A DNA stretch of 64,000 nucleotides from UBA1205 sp045598105 (GTDB lineage Bacteria; Bacteroidota; Bacteroidia; Bacteroidales; WCHB1-69): contig JAZLLK010000088.1 in assembly GCA_045598105.1 (NCBI GenBank), positions 12,523 to 76,522 on the forward strand. The letters run 5' to 3'. The stretch's first letter is position 1. Every line of letters starts with the position of its first letter. The notes under the pieces were generated by a model. That model did not search any database and was not told the origin of the DNA. It saw nothing but the letters and a program-made list of their open reading frames with translations. Below, piece by piece: positions 18,082 to 27,506 of this stretch. The position numbers and the translations under genes were made by a program.

Positions 18082-19366
18082 GATGCAGGCGTTGTAGGAG
18101 TGCTTGTTTTACCATTAATATATCGTTGCGGGTGATGATAAATTGCTTTATATGCACATGTGTTTCACGGCAGAATTTAATGAGGGTATATCCGAAACTG
18201 CACACATAGGAAATGGAGGTGATAAGGGCCATAATCATAAGGGTATGCATGGCCGGTGCTGAGCGAAAAAGAGGTATGCATGCCAGTCCGCACACCACCG
18301 TAATGGCCAAGCCTATAGCGGAGGCTATGGTGTTCACCGTAAATTTGCCCAATCCGGAAAAATAGTGTGATATAATAATATTGCCCGAGAAAATGAATAT
18401 GCCGGGAGCCAGCAGGCATATAACGGGTTTAATATCGGTGAAGCCTTCTCCAAGCAGGAAGGTGAATACGTTTACCGGCAGGCATACTACCGCAATCAGA
18501 GTGATGAGGCTGCCCAGTAGTGACAGTTTTACAAACGAGAGGGTGATATTATGTATATAATTGGTATTCTGATGATGATTTGATACGGCGGCGTATTCTA
18601 ACGATGACAGGCTTTTGGGTATTATCCATATAGATTCCGATACTTTGGTACTATTGTCAAATATTCCCAGAGGACTTCTGCCGGCGCAAAATTCTATGAT
18701 GTAATAGCTAAAGCGGTAGTTGAGCATTTGTACCAAATTGGTAATTTGTATAATGATGCCGTATTTTATCAGTTGGGTTATAATTTGCTTTATGCCGGAC
18801 CACCCTGTGTAGGTAATGCCTTTAATGGAGGGTAGGAAGGTGAGCAGGGCTACTATGAAGTAGGAAATGGTGTAGGCGGCAATATAGGATATTACACGGG
18901 TGCAGCAGGCACCGTATATAAGGTACAGGGTGAACATAATGAGCAGAACCATTTGCAGCAGGGCTGCTATATTGAACCATGCTATTTTTTCTTTTGACAG
19001 CAGGGTGGCGGTATTGGTGGCATATATGGATACGCATATGGCAGCTACTATAAACCATGAGGCATATTCTACAGGTACCAAATGAAAATAGAGCATAATG
19101 GCGCTGCCGGCCATATTAATAATAAGGGAGGATAGGTGGGCCACAAACAGTATTTGGAATGCATTGTGGCGGGGAAGCATATATACCAGAGAACTGCTAC
19201 CTAACAGGGAGGTGAGTATTTGCAGTATGGATACGCCTAATACAAACAGGCCTATAGTGCCTACTCCTTGCGGGCCAAATACATGGCTATTGATGATGAG
19301 CAGGGCAAAGGATATGCCTACGCATATAATGCGGGTGCCGATGGTTCCAAATATTTTGTGTAGCAT
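18071..19366 (-). CDS. Polysaccharide/lipid-linked oligosaccharide flippase (MOP superfamily, Wzx-like)
   Basis: The 431 residues form about 12-14 membrane helices. The N-terminus KIFGTIGTRIICVGISFALLI and the FGPQGVGTIGLFVLG segment are typical of Wzx-type flippases. It should move a lipid-linked glycan across the inner membrane. The gene begins 1 bp after the polA stop and overlaps the glycosyltransferase, so glycan export and transfer are coupled. The larger polysaccharide cluster expected for a capsule is absent. Confidence 0.85.
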   Translation of the reverse strand: MLHKIFGTIGTRIICVGISFALLIINSHVFGPQGVGTIGLFVLGVSILQILTSLLGSSSLVYMLPRHNAFQILFVAHLSSLIINMAGSAIMLYFHLVPVEYASWFIVAAICVSIYATNTATLLSKEKIAWFNIAALLQMVLLIMFTLYLIYGACCTRVISYIAAYTISYFIVALLTFLPSIKGITYTGWSGIKQIITQLIKYGIIIQITNLVQMLNYRFSYYIIEFCAGRSPLGIFDNSTKVSESIWIIPKSLSSLEYAAVSNHHQNTNYIHNITLSFVKLSLLGSLITLIAVVCLPVNVFTFLLGEGFTDIKPVICLLAPGIFIFSGNIIISHYFSGLGKFTVNTIASAIGLAITVVCGLACIPLFRSAPAMHTLMIMALITSISYVCSFGYTLIKFCRETHVHIKQFIITRNDILMVKQALLQRLHHES

Positions 19367-19367
19367 G

Positions 19368-22097
19368 CTAATGTGCTTCTAACCAATTGTTTCCTATGTT
19401 CATGTCTATATCCAGCGGTACGGGTAGATCTATAGCGGTGGTCATGTGGTGGCGTACCAGTTCCTGTACTATATGTATTTCCTGTGCAGGCACGTCCAGT
19501 ACCAGTTCATCGTGTACTTGTAAGGTGATAACCGATAGCAGGTTGCGTTGTTGTAGTTCACGATGTATATTGATCATGGCTATTTTTATGAGGTCGGCGG
19601 CGGAGCCTTGTATGGGGGCATTTACGGCATTACGTTGGTCAAAGTTTCTCAGGTTGCTATTGGAGGAATTAATGTTACGCAGATAACGGCGGCGGTGCAT
19701 AATGGTTTCCACGTAGCCATGTTCTTGGGCAAAGGCTATTTGTGCATTTATGTAGTTTTTGAATCCGGTATATTGGTCAAAATATTGGGTAATAAGGTCA
19801 GCAGCGTCATGGCGTGATATATTAAGGCGTTCGGCCAGGCCGAAGGCGCTCATGCCATAGAGTATGCCAAAATTGACGGTTTTGGCGGTGCGTCGCATAT
19901 CTTTGCTTACTTCTTCCAGTGGTATGTTGTATATACGGGCGGCTGTAGCTGCGTGTATATCTATATTGTGACAAAATGCGTCCATCATATTGGCATCATG
20001 GCTTAGGGCGGCTGCCAGGCGGAGTTCTATTTGTGAGTAGTCGGCGGCGAGGAGAACGTGGTCTTTATTGGCGGGAATAAAGGCTTTACGTATTTCTTTT
20101 CCCTGATCGTTACGTATGGGTATGTTTTGCAGGTTAGGATTGCTGCTGCTGAGACGGCCGGTGGCGGTAACAGTTTGGTTAAAGTGGGTATGCAGGCGGC
20201 CTGTAGAGGAATTTACCAATAGTGGGAATGCGTCTATATATGTGGATTTCAGTTTGGTAAGACCTCTATAGTCTAATATTTTTTCTATAATAGGGTGTTT
20301 AAATTTCAGTTTTTGCAGTACGTCTTCTCCTGTTTGGTATTGTTTGGACTTGGTGAGTTTGGCATTGTTGATAATGCGAAGTTTATCAAACAATATGGTT
20401 CCCAATTGTTTAGGTGATGCAATGTTGAAATTTTCGCCGGCCATGGCGTAAATTTCGTTTTGTATAATGTCTATTTTATTCTGCAGTGTTTGTGAGTATT
20501 GTTGCAGGAAGGGTACGTCGATATTAACGCCGCAGGCTTCCATGTGTGACAATACTTCTACCAGAGGCATTTCTATATCATAGTACAAGTCGGTTGCCTT
20601 ATGTTGTTCCAGCAGTGGCATAAGCAGAGCGGGCAATTGCAGGGTGATATCGGCTTTTTCGCAGCATGCTTCATAGTTGTGAGGGGAGGTGGAAGGGAGC
20701 AGTGAATATTGCAGGTATTGTTCGGAGAGTATGTTAAGGGTATGGTTAAGTTCGGGTTCCAGCAGGTAGTGTACCAGCATGGTATCAATGAAGGGTATGT
20801 GCACTGATATGCTCATGGCATGCAGTATATGAAGCAGGGGTTTGCTATTATGTATTATTTTAGTATTTGGCAGTGCCATCATTTGTTGTAGCAGAGGGGT
20901 GTATATGGATAGCATGTCCTGTTGGCCCGGCCATGGCAGGTAGAAGGCTTCTCCTTTTTGTGTAGCGAAGGCCAGTGAAATAAGCTGTTTATCGTTGGCT
21001 GACAGTGTATAGGCTATGGAAATGGAAGCGTTGGCGGGCAGTTGTTGGAACCATTGTGTCCATTCCACTACGCCACTGAAGGTGTGGTAGTGGCATAGGG
21101 CGTTGTTAAAACGGGTTAGTCCGTCGTTTTCGGTGAGGGTATGCTCTATGGCGGAGAACAGGTCCGGCTGGGAGCTGTTGCCCATGGCGTTGTTACCATT
21201 GGCGGAGGTGGCATAGTCCTTGCTGATACGCCGGAGTAGAGTTTTGAATTCCAATTCATTGAATATTTTGGTGAGGGAGGCCATATCAGGGCCGTGGTAT
21301 ATCATGGTATTTTCGTCAAATGCGAGTGGTACATCAAGTATGATGGTAGCCAGTTTTTTGGAAAGGAGGGCTTCTTCGGCATTTTCCTGTACTTTAATAC
21401 GCATTTTTTCGTTTTTAATGCGGTGAGCATTTTCTACCATATTCTCTATGGAACCGAATTCGGCTATGAGTTTTTTTGCACCCACTTCTCCTATGCCTTT
21501 AATGCCGGGTATGTTATCTATGGCATCACCCCATATACCGAGTATATCTATGAGCTGTTCAGGCTGTTGTATGCCGTATTTTTCGCACACTTCGGCGGGG
21601 CCCATGGTGGTGGTTCCGTTACCGTGCATAAGGGGTTTATATACGTATATGTTATCGGATACCAGCTGTCCGTAGTCTTTATCGGTAGTGTACATGTAGG
21701 TGGTGAAGCCTGCCTGTTCGGCTTTTTTTGCAAAGGTGCCTATAATATCGTCGGCCTCGTAGCCGGGCAGAGCCAATACAGGTATGCCGAAGGCTTGTAA
21801 AACAGCCTGTATATAGGGAATGGAGGCAATGATATCTTCGGGTGTGTTATCCCTATTGGCTTTGTATTGGTCAAAGTCTGCGTGGCGAACGGTAGGGCCG
21901 TGGCTGTCAAAGGCTACTGCCATGTGGGAGGGATGTTCATTGTGTATTACTTCATACAGGCTGTTCACAAAACCCATTATGGCGGAGGTGTTCAGGCCTT
22001 TGGAATTAATGCGGGGTGATTTATTCAAGGCGTAATAAGCTCTGAATATCATAGACATAGCATCAAATAAGAATAATTTTTTATTGCCGGTACTCAT
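19368..22097 (-). CDS. polA: DNA polymerase I, proofreading domain degenerate
   Basis: The 909-residue protein has the 5'-3' nuclease at residues 1-~290 and the polymerase from ~505 with motif A LLAADYSQIELRLAA (682-696), motif B RRTAKTVNFGILYG and motif C LQVHDELVLDVP. The 3'-5' exonuclease domain lies between. Its metal ligands are gone: the DxE of Exo I is AYT near 362-364, the Exo II Asp is Leu 421 in HNSKPLLHIL, and Exo III reads ACCEKADITLQL instead of YxGEDAD. The enzyme should fill gaps and remove primers but not proofread, as in Taq and Bacillus enzymes. It heads a transcript with the flippase and glycosyltransferase. Confidence 0.95.
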   Translation of the reverse strand: MSTGNKKLFLFDAMSMIFRAYYALNKSPRINSKGLNTSAIMGFVNSLYEVIHNEHPSHMAVAFDSHGPTVRHADFDQYKANRDNTPEDIIASIPYIQAVLQAFGIPVLALPGYEADDIIGTFAKKAEQAGFTTYMYTTDKDYGQLVSDNIYVYKPLMHGNGTTTMGPAEVCEKYGIQQPEQLIDILGIWGDAIDNIPGIKGIGEVGAKKLIAEFGSIENMVENAHRIKNEKMRIKVQENAEEALLSKKLATIILDVPLAFDENTMIYHGPDMASLTKIFNELEFKTLLRRISKDYATSANGNNAMGNSSQPDLFSAIEHTLTENDGLTRFNNALCHYHTFSGVVEWTQWFQQLPANASISIAYTLSANDKQLISLAFATQKGEAFYLPWPGQQDMLSIYTPLLQQMMALPNTKIIHNSKPLLHILHAMSISVHIPFIDTMLVHYLLEPELNHTLNILSEQYLQYSLLPSTSPHNYEACCEKADITLQLPALLMPLLEQHKATDLYYDIEMPLVEVLSHMEACGVNIDVPFLQQYSQTLQNKIDIIQNEIYAMAGENFNIASPKQLGTILFDKLRIINNAKLTKSKQYQTGEDVLQKLKFKHPIIEKILDYRGLTKLKSTYIDAFPLLVNSSTGRLHTHFNQTVTATGRLSSSNPNLQNIPIRNDQGKEIRKAFIPANKDHVLLAADYSQIELRLAAALSHDANMMDAFCHNIDIHAATAARIYNIPLEEVSKDMRRTAKTVNFGILYGMSAFGLAERLNISRHDAADLITQYFDQYTGFKNYINAQIAFAQEHGYVETIMHRRRYLRNINSSNSNLRNFDQRNAVNAPIQGSAADLIKIAMINIHRELQQRNLLSVITLQVHDELVLDVPAQEIHIVQELVRHHMTTAIDLPVPLDIDMNIGNNWLEAH

Positions 22098-22122
22098 AGC
22101 AGGTATATAATATTATAAGTTG

Positions 22123-22130
22123 CAAAGATA
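22123..22130 (-). promoter_or_regulatory. -7 promoter element of polA
   Basis: Minus-strand TATCTTTG, 26 bp before the polA start. Confidence 0.6.
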
Positions 22131-22219
22131 GCATTTTTTTGCAGAAAAATGTGCTTTTAGGATGAAGGAAAAATAAAAACTTTAGGAATAGTTTTTTTTG
22201 CTGTAAGGCGGAAAATAAA

Positions 22220-22702
22220 TTAGTGAAATAGGGCAATAATAATTACTATGGTGTACACCATGCACACGGCAAATTTGGCGGTTACGCCTGCCAAAAAGCC
22301 AATGAGGGCACCCAAGGCGGCTTTAATCATGCCGGCGGGAGGGGTATGATTGAGCCATTCTCCGAGCAAAGCTCCCACAAAAGGCATGATGATAATTCCC
22401 CATGGCGGCAGTATAAATAGTCCTGCAATGGTACCTATAAAACAGCCTATGGCGCCTTTGTGGCTGCCGCCAAATTTTTTGGTACCCAGGCCGGGAATAA
22501 TGTAGTCAAGTATGGTAACGGCTACGGCCAGCAATGCCAATATTACGAACCAAGTCCATGTAATGGAGTAGGGGGTACATTGCAGCAGTATTATGCCTAT
22601 AAAGGCTATGGGGGGACCCGGTATAACGGGTACTATGCAGCCTGCCATGCCTACAATCAGGCACAGGGTTATGAGTATAAGCAGGAATATGGTAGTATTC
22701 AT
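22220..22702 (-). CDS. DUF456 family membrane protein
   Basis: A 160-residue protein with four or five membrane helices. The family signature is visible in AGCIVPVIPGPPIAFIGIILL near the start and in GLGTKKFGGSHKGAIGCFIGTIAG and LGEWL later. The Gly-rich, glycine-zipper-like pattern is typical. Function is unknown for the family. It starts 16 bp after the SpoIID-like gene and is the last gene of the minus-strand run. Confidence 0.85.
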   Translation of the reverse strand: MNTTIFLLILITLCLIVGMAGCIVPVIPGPPIAFIGIILLQCTPYSITWTWFVILALLAVAVTILDYIIPGLGTKKFGGSHKGAIGCFIGTIAGLFILPPWGIIIMPFVGALLGEWLNHTPPAGMIKAALGALIGFLAGVTAKFAVCMVYTIVIIIALFH

Positions 22703-22718
22703 AGTGTGTGAGAAATAA

Positions 22719-23903
22719 TTACAGGTCTATAATTTCGGTATATTTAATAATACGTACATTATTGAAGTAGTATCGCAGTATGTCAACGCAACTGTAGCCG
22801 CGTTTTACCATTTCTATGGCGCCTTCCTGGCTAAGGCCTACTCCGTGTCCGTAGCCTTTCCCTTTAAGGTATACGTTATCGCCCTGCACGCTTACCGAAA
22901 ACCATGCGGAGCGTAGCTTAAAGTGGGAGCGTACATCTTTAGCCGATATGGTATCACCGCCTACTATGAGGCAGGCTTGGCGGGTAGGCTGTTCCCATTG
23001 GAGTATGGCTTGTCGGTATTCGCCGTCTATGCCGTAGCGTTCGCCGTATTTTTGGGTGAAATATTCTATCCACAGGCGGACGGGCAGTATTTTTTCCCAT
23101 TCATAGTTACGTGCGTTTATGCTAAAGCTATCCACTTTAGATTGCAGGTAAGGAATGTCGTGTTGCCACAGGTTGCCGGCTGATTCGGTCATGCCACCGC
23201 TATTGGAGTGGTAGGCCGGTGATATAAGTCTATTGGTAGAGTCTACTATTACGTCACTGAAGGTTTCGTAGGTTGCTCTAAGTATATCGGATTGCGTGCA
23301 GCGGCCCTTGTATGACTGGCAGTGTACGGCATCGCATACGTTGTAGTGTTGGCGTATGTGTCGGTTAAGGTTGGCCAGGCAGTAAGTGCGGGCGGCTATG
23401 GCTTGTATTTTAAAAAATTCCACGTCGGTGGAACTTCCGTAAACTTCAGATTGCACTACGCCGGCCACGTATCTTTCCAAGCCTATAGTATTTACCAGCA
23501 GCAGGGAGTGGTCGGTAATGTTCACCTTAAGATTTTCTTCGTAGGTGCGTTCTTTGTTGAGTTTATCACTTTTAATGGAGAATACATTATTATATTTAGC
23601 TCCTATAAATTCCACTTCGGAGAAGGTGCCTATGAGTTCTATGCCTCGTTCTACTTTTATTTTGCCTTCATAGTAGGATAGTTGAACGGCTCCGCCGGTT
23701 TCAATACCTTCGGATATGCGATTGTTATCACAAATAAGATTGTATTTACCTGATATGGTGGTAATAACTACTGATGTAGGGGCGTATTCCGATAGCAGGC
23801 GAACCTTAATATTAATAGCGTGCGAAAGGAGGCTTCCGCTTACTATTAACAGTGTGAATAGTATATTTAATGTGCCGTGTGCAATGGAATACTTATAATG
23901 CAT
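22719..23903 (-). CDS. SpoIID/LytB domain protein (peptidoglycan-active, exported)
   Basis: The 394-residue protein has an N-terminal signal or anchor (about residues 10-28) and a SpoIID domain with YVAGVVQSEVYGSS, FKIQAIAARTYCLANL, CQSYKG, YHSNSGGMTESAGNLW and, near the end, GYGHGVGLSQEGA. SpoIID is a lytic transglycosylase in spore formers; in non-sporulating Bacteroidota the domain is likely to act on peptidoglycan stripped of stem peptides. The catalytic-type Glu of QSEVYG is present. It sits between a histidine kinase and a DUF456 protein. Confidence 0.88.
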   Translation of the reverse strand: MHYKYSIAHGTLNILFTLLIVSGSLLSHAINIKVRLLSEYAPTSVVITTISGKYNLICDNNRISEGIETGGAVQLSYYEGKIKVERGIELIGTFSEVEFIGAKYNNVFSIKSDKLNKERTYEENLKVNITDHSLLLVNTIGLERYVAGVVQSEVYGSSTDVEFFKIQAIAARTYCLANLNRHIRQHYNVCDAVHCQSYKGRCTQSDILRATYETFSDVIVDSTNRLISPAYHSNSGGMTESAGNLWQHDIPYLQSKVDSFSINARNYEWEKILPVRLWIEYFTQKYGERYGIDGEYRQAILQWEQPTRQACLIVGGDTISAKDVRSHFKLRSAWFSVSVQGDNVYLKGKGYGHGVGLSQEGAIEMVKRGYSCVDILRYYFNNVRIIKYTEIIDL

Positions 23904-23993
23904 TAATTGTATTAACGTGAAAAATTTCTTTTATTGTGGTATCGGTAAAAAAAGTGTTTGTGGCGAGAAAAAAATAATGCAATAATATAATTT

Positions 23994-25043
23994 TTAAACT
24001 CCTTTTTGTAATGTAAAACTGAAAGTGGTACCTACACCGGGTTCGCTTTGAACGTTTAGGCTTTGTTGGTGGGCATCTATGATATGTTTTACTATGGCCA
24101 GTCCCAAACCGGAGCCGCCGGTTTTGCGGGAGCGGTCTTTATCCACGCGAAAGAATCGTTCAAATATACGGGGAAGATATTGATTATCAATACCTATTCC
24201 ATTGTCTGTAACGGCTATATGGTACACTTTTTCAAGTCTGGTTATACTTATGTGTACTTCTTTATTTTCTTTATCGTTATATTTGAGAGCGTTGTCAATA
24301 AGGTTTACCAATACTTTTTGGATATTGTCTTTATCGGCGTTTACTATATATTCAAGGTTGTTATTAAAATCGAATATAATATTCACGCCCAGTTTTTTTG
24401 CTTTTACTTCCAGAGTGTCGCTTACTTCCTGTATGAGGGTGCATATATTAAAGTTTTCCATTTTGAGCTGATAGCGGTCGTATTCCAGTTTGGATATTTC
24501 GTCCAGGTCGTTTACTACGCTTATCATACGGTCTATATTGAAAGCGCTGCGTTTCAAATAGTTCATATTGATACTTTCATCATATATGCCTCCGTCAATG
24601 AGGGTAAGTATTTGTCCCTGAATGGAGGTGAGGGGAGTTTTAAGTTCGTGAGCCACGTTCCCCAAAAATTCTTTACGATAGTTTTCCAGCTTTTTCAATT
24701 GTTGAATTTCGTCTTCTTTGGCTTGCATATATTCCAGTGTATTTTGTTCTACGGTGTGGAGTGCAGGCTCGTTAGGGGTGGTATGGGTGGCGGGAATACA
24801 GGTGGTGTGTGTAGAATGTGTAAGCATGTGGGCAAGCAGGCCGTAGGCGGCATAGCCGCCTGCCGGCAGGCTTATGCATGCTGTCAGGTACCATGGCAGG
24901 TGGAGCAGGAGTGAGCATAGCAGCCACACGGCTATGGTAATGGCGGGAATGGCTATGGCGGTAATTACTATGCCTGATATTGAAGGTGTATGGTGTGAGC
25001 ACATGGTGTAGTATGATAGTGGGTTAGGAACGGAGTTTGGCAT
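23994..25043 (-). CDS. Sensor histidine kinase (PhoR-like), no adjacent response regulator
   Basis: Two membrane helices in residues ~20-70 are followed by a short linker without a clear HAMP or PAS domain. The H box is FLGNVAHELKTPLTSIQGQ, with N box KVLVNLIDNALKYND, G1 VTDNGIGID, F box FERFFRVDKDRSR and G2 GGSGLGLAIVKHI. All key residues are intact. The start at 25043 overlaps pheT by 20 bp; an ATG at 25004 would leave 19 bp of space and also keep the helices. The partner regulator lies outside the window. Confidence 0.92.
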   Translation of the reverse strand: MPNSVPNPLSYYTMCSHHTPSISGIVITAIAIPAITIAVWLLCSLLLHLPWYLTACISLPAGGYAAYGLLAHMLTHSTHTTCIPATHTTPNEPALHTVEQNTLEYMQAKEDEIQQLKKLENYRKEFLGNVAHELKTPLTSIQGQILTLIDGGIYDESINMNYLKRSAFNIDRMISVVNDLDEISKLEYDRYQLKMENFNICTLIQEVSDTLEVKAKKLGVNIIFDFNNNLEYIVNADKDNIQKVLVNLIDNALKYNDKENKEVHISITRLEKVYHIAVTDNGIGIDNQYLPRIFERFFRVDKDRSRKTGGSGLGLAIVKHIIDAHQQSLNVQSEPGVGTTFSFTLQKGV

Positions 25044-27486
25044 GGAGTTCGCGTTCGTAGGCCGCTACCAGTTTATCCATGATGCGGGTAATTTCGTTGT
25101 TGGTAAGGGTTTTTTCCTTATTGCTAAGCACGTAGCGTATAGCGTATGATTTTTTACCTTCTTCTATGTTTTTACCTTCGTACACATCGAACAGGTTCAT
25201 GGATTTAAGGAAATGTTTTTCGGTACGTAAGCTTATCTGTTCTATTTGTTGGTAGGTAATGTTATGGTCCACCAGCAGGGCAAGGTCGCGGTTTACTTCC
25301 GGAAATTTGTTTAGGTCTTCAAATATGGTTTTTTTACCTTTTTGTGCTTTAGCCAGCATTTGGCAGTCGGTTTCGGCATAGAATACATTTTGTTTTATGT
25401 CAAAATGCTTAAGTATTTCGGGTTTTACCTGTCCTATTACGGCAAGGGGGGTATTATTGAAGGAGTAAACAAGTGCATGGTGGAGGAAGGGGTGTTCTGT
25501 ATCGGCTTGGGTGGTCATATTATGCATATTTACCAGTACACGAGCCATGGCGTTTTCCAGCATATTTTTCAGGTAGAAGAAGTCGGTATCGGTTTGTTTT
25601 TCCTGCCATGATTCATGTTGTTTTTTGCCGCACACCCACATAGCCATTTTAGGTTCTTCTACATAGCGGGCGGTAACGTCATCGGTAGGGGTGGCTTGGG
25701 TATTTTTGTGGTATATTTTGCCGAATTCGTATATTTTGATATTTTCGTTAGCGTGGTTGATATTATGTATAATATTTTCCAGTCCGCTCAGGAGCAGCGT
25801 TTGCCGCATATTTTGCAGGTCTCGGCTAAGGGGGTTTACCATACTTATAGTTTCATTAGAGGCAATAAACCCGAAGGCTTCGACGTATTCGGCTTTAGTG
25901 AGAGAATTGTTCATAACTTCGCAAAAACCATTGCTGCTCAGGTAGTTTGATATTGTTTCCTGGGCGTGTGCCATATTGTTTTGTGGCAGGAATGACAGGG
26001 CGTAATTAATATGGGTAGGCAGTTCTATGTTATTATATCCGTATATGCGGAGGAATTCTTCTACGAGGTCGGCTTCGCGGGTAACGTCCACTTTATTGGC
26101 AGGTATGCGGAACACTGCTTTTTGGACATCATGTTCTATGGCTTGTATTTCTATAGCCTGCAGGGTGCGTATAATTTCTTCTGCGGGTATGTTTTTGCCT
26201 ACTAATTGGCACAGGCGGTTGTAGTGCAGTGTAATGGTGCATTCTTGTATGGGGGTAGGGTAGGTGTCGGTAATTTCGGATATTTCGCCGCCTGCAAGTT
26301 GTTGTATCAGCAGGGCTGCTCTTTGGAGGGCGGTGAGGGTAATTTGCGGGTCGCAGCCTCTTTCATAGCGGAAGGAGGCGTCGGTTTTAAGTCCGTGGCG
26401 TTTGGCTGTTTTGCGTATGCACACGGGGTTAAAGTAGGCGCTTTCAAGGAACACATTGGTGCTATTGTCGGTAATGCCGGCGGATAGTCCGCCAAATACG
26501 CCGGCCATACACATGGGTTCTTGAGCGTTACATATCATAAGGTCTTCGTGGCTAAGTTTGCGTTCTACGCCGTCAAGGGTGGTAAATACGGTGCCTTCCT
26601 GAGCTTTTTGAACTATGACTTTATTTTCTGCTATTTTATCTGCGTCAAAGGAGTGAAGGGGTTGACCATATTCGAAGAGTACATATTGGGTAACGTCCAC
26701 TACATTATTAATAGGGCGTACGCCTATAGACAGCAATCGGTTTTGCAGCCATTGCGGGGAGGGTGCTATGTGTACGTTTTTAATGCACAGTCCCGAGTAA
26801 CGGGGGCAGGCTTCGGTATTATTTACCTGCACTGATATGTAGGGAGTGTAGGTGCCGCTGAAGGCGGAGGTGTTGGGGTATTGGAGGGTAAGGTGTTGGT
26901 TATATTTAAGGTTATATAGGGCTATAAGGTCACGTGCCACGCCTATGTGTGAGGTGGCGTCGGAGCGGTTAGGGGTGAGTCCTATTTCGAATATGGTATC
27001 ATTTTCTATGTGGAAGTATTCGGCGGCGGGGGTACCTATGGCGGGGGTATTAGGTAGGACTATAATGCCGTCATGGGAGTCGCCTATGCCTATTTCGTCT
27101 TCGGCGCAGAGCATGCCTTCTGATTCTACGCCTCTTATTTTTGATTTCTTTATCTTAAAGCTTTCGCCGTTTTTAGGGTAGAGCACGGTGCCTATGGTGG
27201 CCACTACCACATATTGGCCGCCGGCTACATTAGGTGCTCCACACACTATATTAAGCGGGCGTTCGCCACCGGTGTCCACGGTGGTAATGTGCAGGTGGTC
27301 GGAGTCGGGGTGCATTTCGCAGGTGAGCACCTTGCCTATGGTAAGTCCTTCAAGTCCGCCGGGGACTGATTGGAAAGTTTCCATCATTTCTACTTCCAGA
27401 CCGCAGCCGGTGAGCATGTCAGCTACTTCTTGTGCGGGCAGGTTAATGTTTACATAGTCTTTGAGCCAATTGTATGAAATTTTCAT
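25024..27486 (-). CDS. pheT: Phenylalanine-tRNA ligase beta subunit
   Basis: The 820-residue protein has the EMAP-like tRNA-binding domain (GLTIGKVLTCEMHPDSDHL), the B3/B4 editing region (residues ~210-400), the B5 domain and the catalytic-like core. The C-terminal FDX-ACB anticodon domain begins FPEVNRDLALLVDHN. It joins with PheS, whose gene is elsewhere, to charge tRNA-Phe. Gaps to the upstream barrel gene (20 bp) and the overlapping downstream kinase show one transcript. Confidence 0.96.
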   Translation of the reverse strand: MKISYNWLKDYVNINLPAQEVADMLTGCGLEVEMMETFQSVPGGLEGLTIGKVLTCEMHPDSDHLHITTVDTGGERPLNIVCGAPNVAGGQYVVVATIGTVLYPKNGESFKIKKSKIRGVESEGMLCAEDEIGIGDSHDGIIVLPNTPAIGTPAAEYFHIENDTIFEIGLTPNRSDATSHIGVARDLIALYNLKYNQHLTLQYPNTSAFSGTYTPYISVQVNNTEACPRYSGLCIKNVHIAPSPQWLQNRLLSIGVRPINNVVDVTQYVLFEYGQPLHSFDADKIAENKVIVQKAQEGTVFTTLDGVERKLSHEDLMICNAQEPMCMAGVFGGLSAGITDNSTNVFLESAYFNPVCIRKTAKRHGLKTDASFRYERGCDPQITLTALQRAALLIQQLAGGEISEITDTYPTPIQECTITLHYNRLCQLVGKNIPAEEIIRTLQAIEIQAIEHDVQKAVFRIPANKVDVTREADLVEEFLRIYGYNNIELPTHINYALSFLPQNNMAHAQETISNYLSSNGFCEVMNNSLTKAEYVEAFGFIASNETISMVNPLSRDLQNMRQTLLLSGLENIIHNINHANENIKIYEFGKIYHKNTQATPTDDVTARYVEEPKMAMWVCGKKQHESWQEKQTDTDFFYLKNMLENAMARVLVNMHNMTTQADTEHPFLHHALVYSFNNTPLAVIGQVKPEILKHFDIKQNVFYAETDCQMLAKAQKGKKTIFEDLNKFPEVNRDLALLVDHNITYQQIEQISLRTEKHFLKSMNLFDVYEGKNIEEGKKSYAIRYVLSNKEKTLTNNEITRIMDKLVAAYERELHAKLRS

Positions 27487-27506
27487 CTTTTAAAAGATTT
27501 TTGGGT

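Noticed and set aside
24063..24914. 283-residue plus-strand frame with aromatic-rich sequence
   Set aside because: Antisense to the intact histidine kinase with all its boxes; no independent signal.
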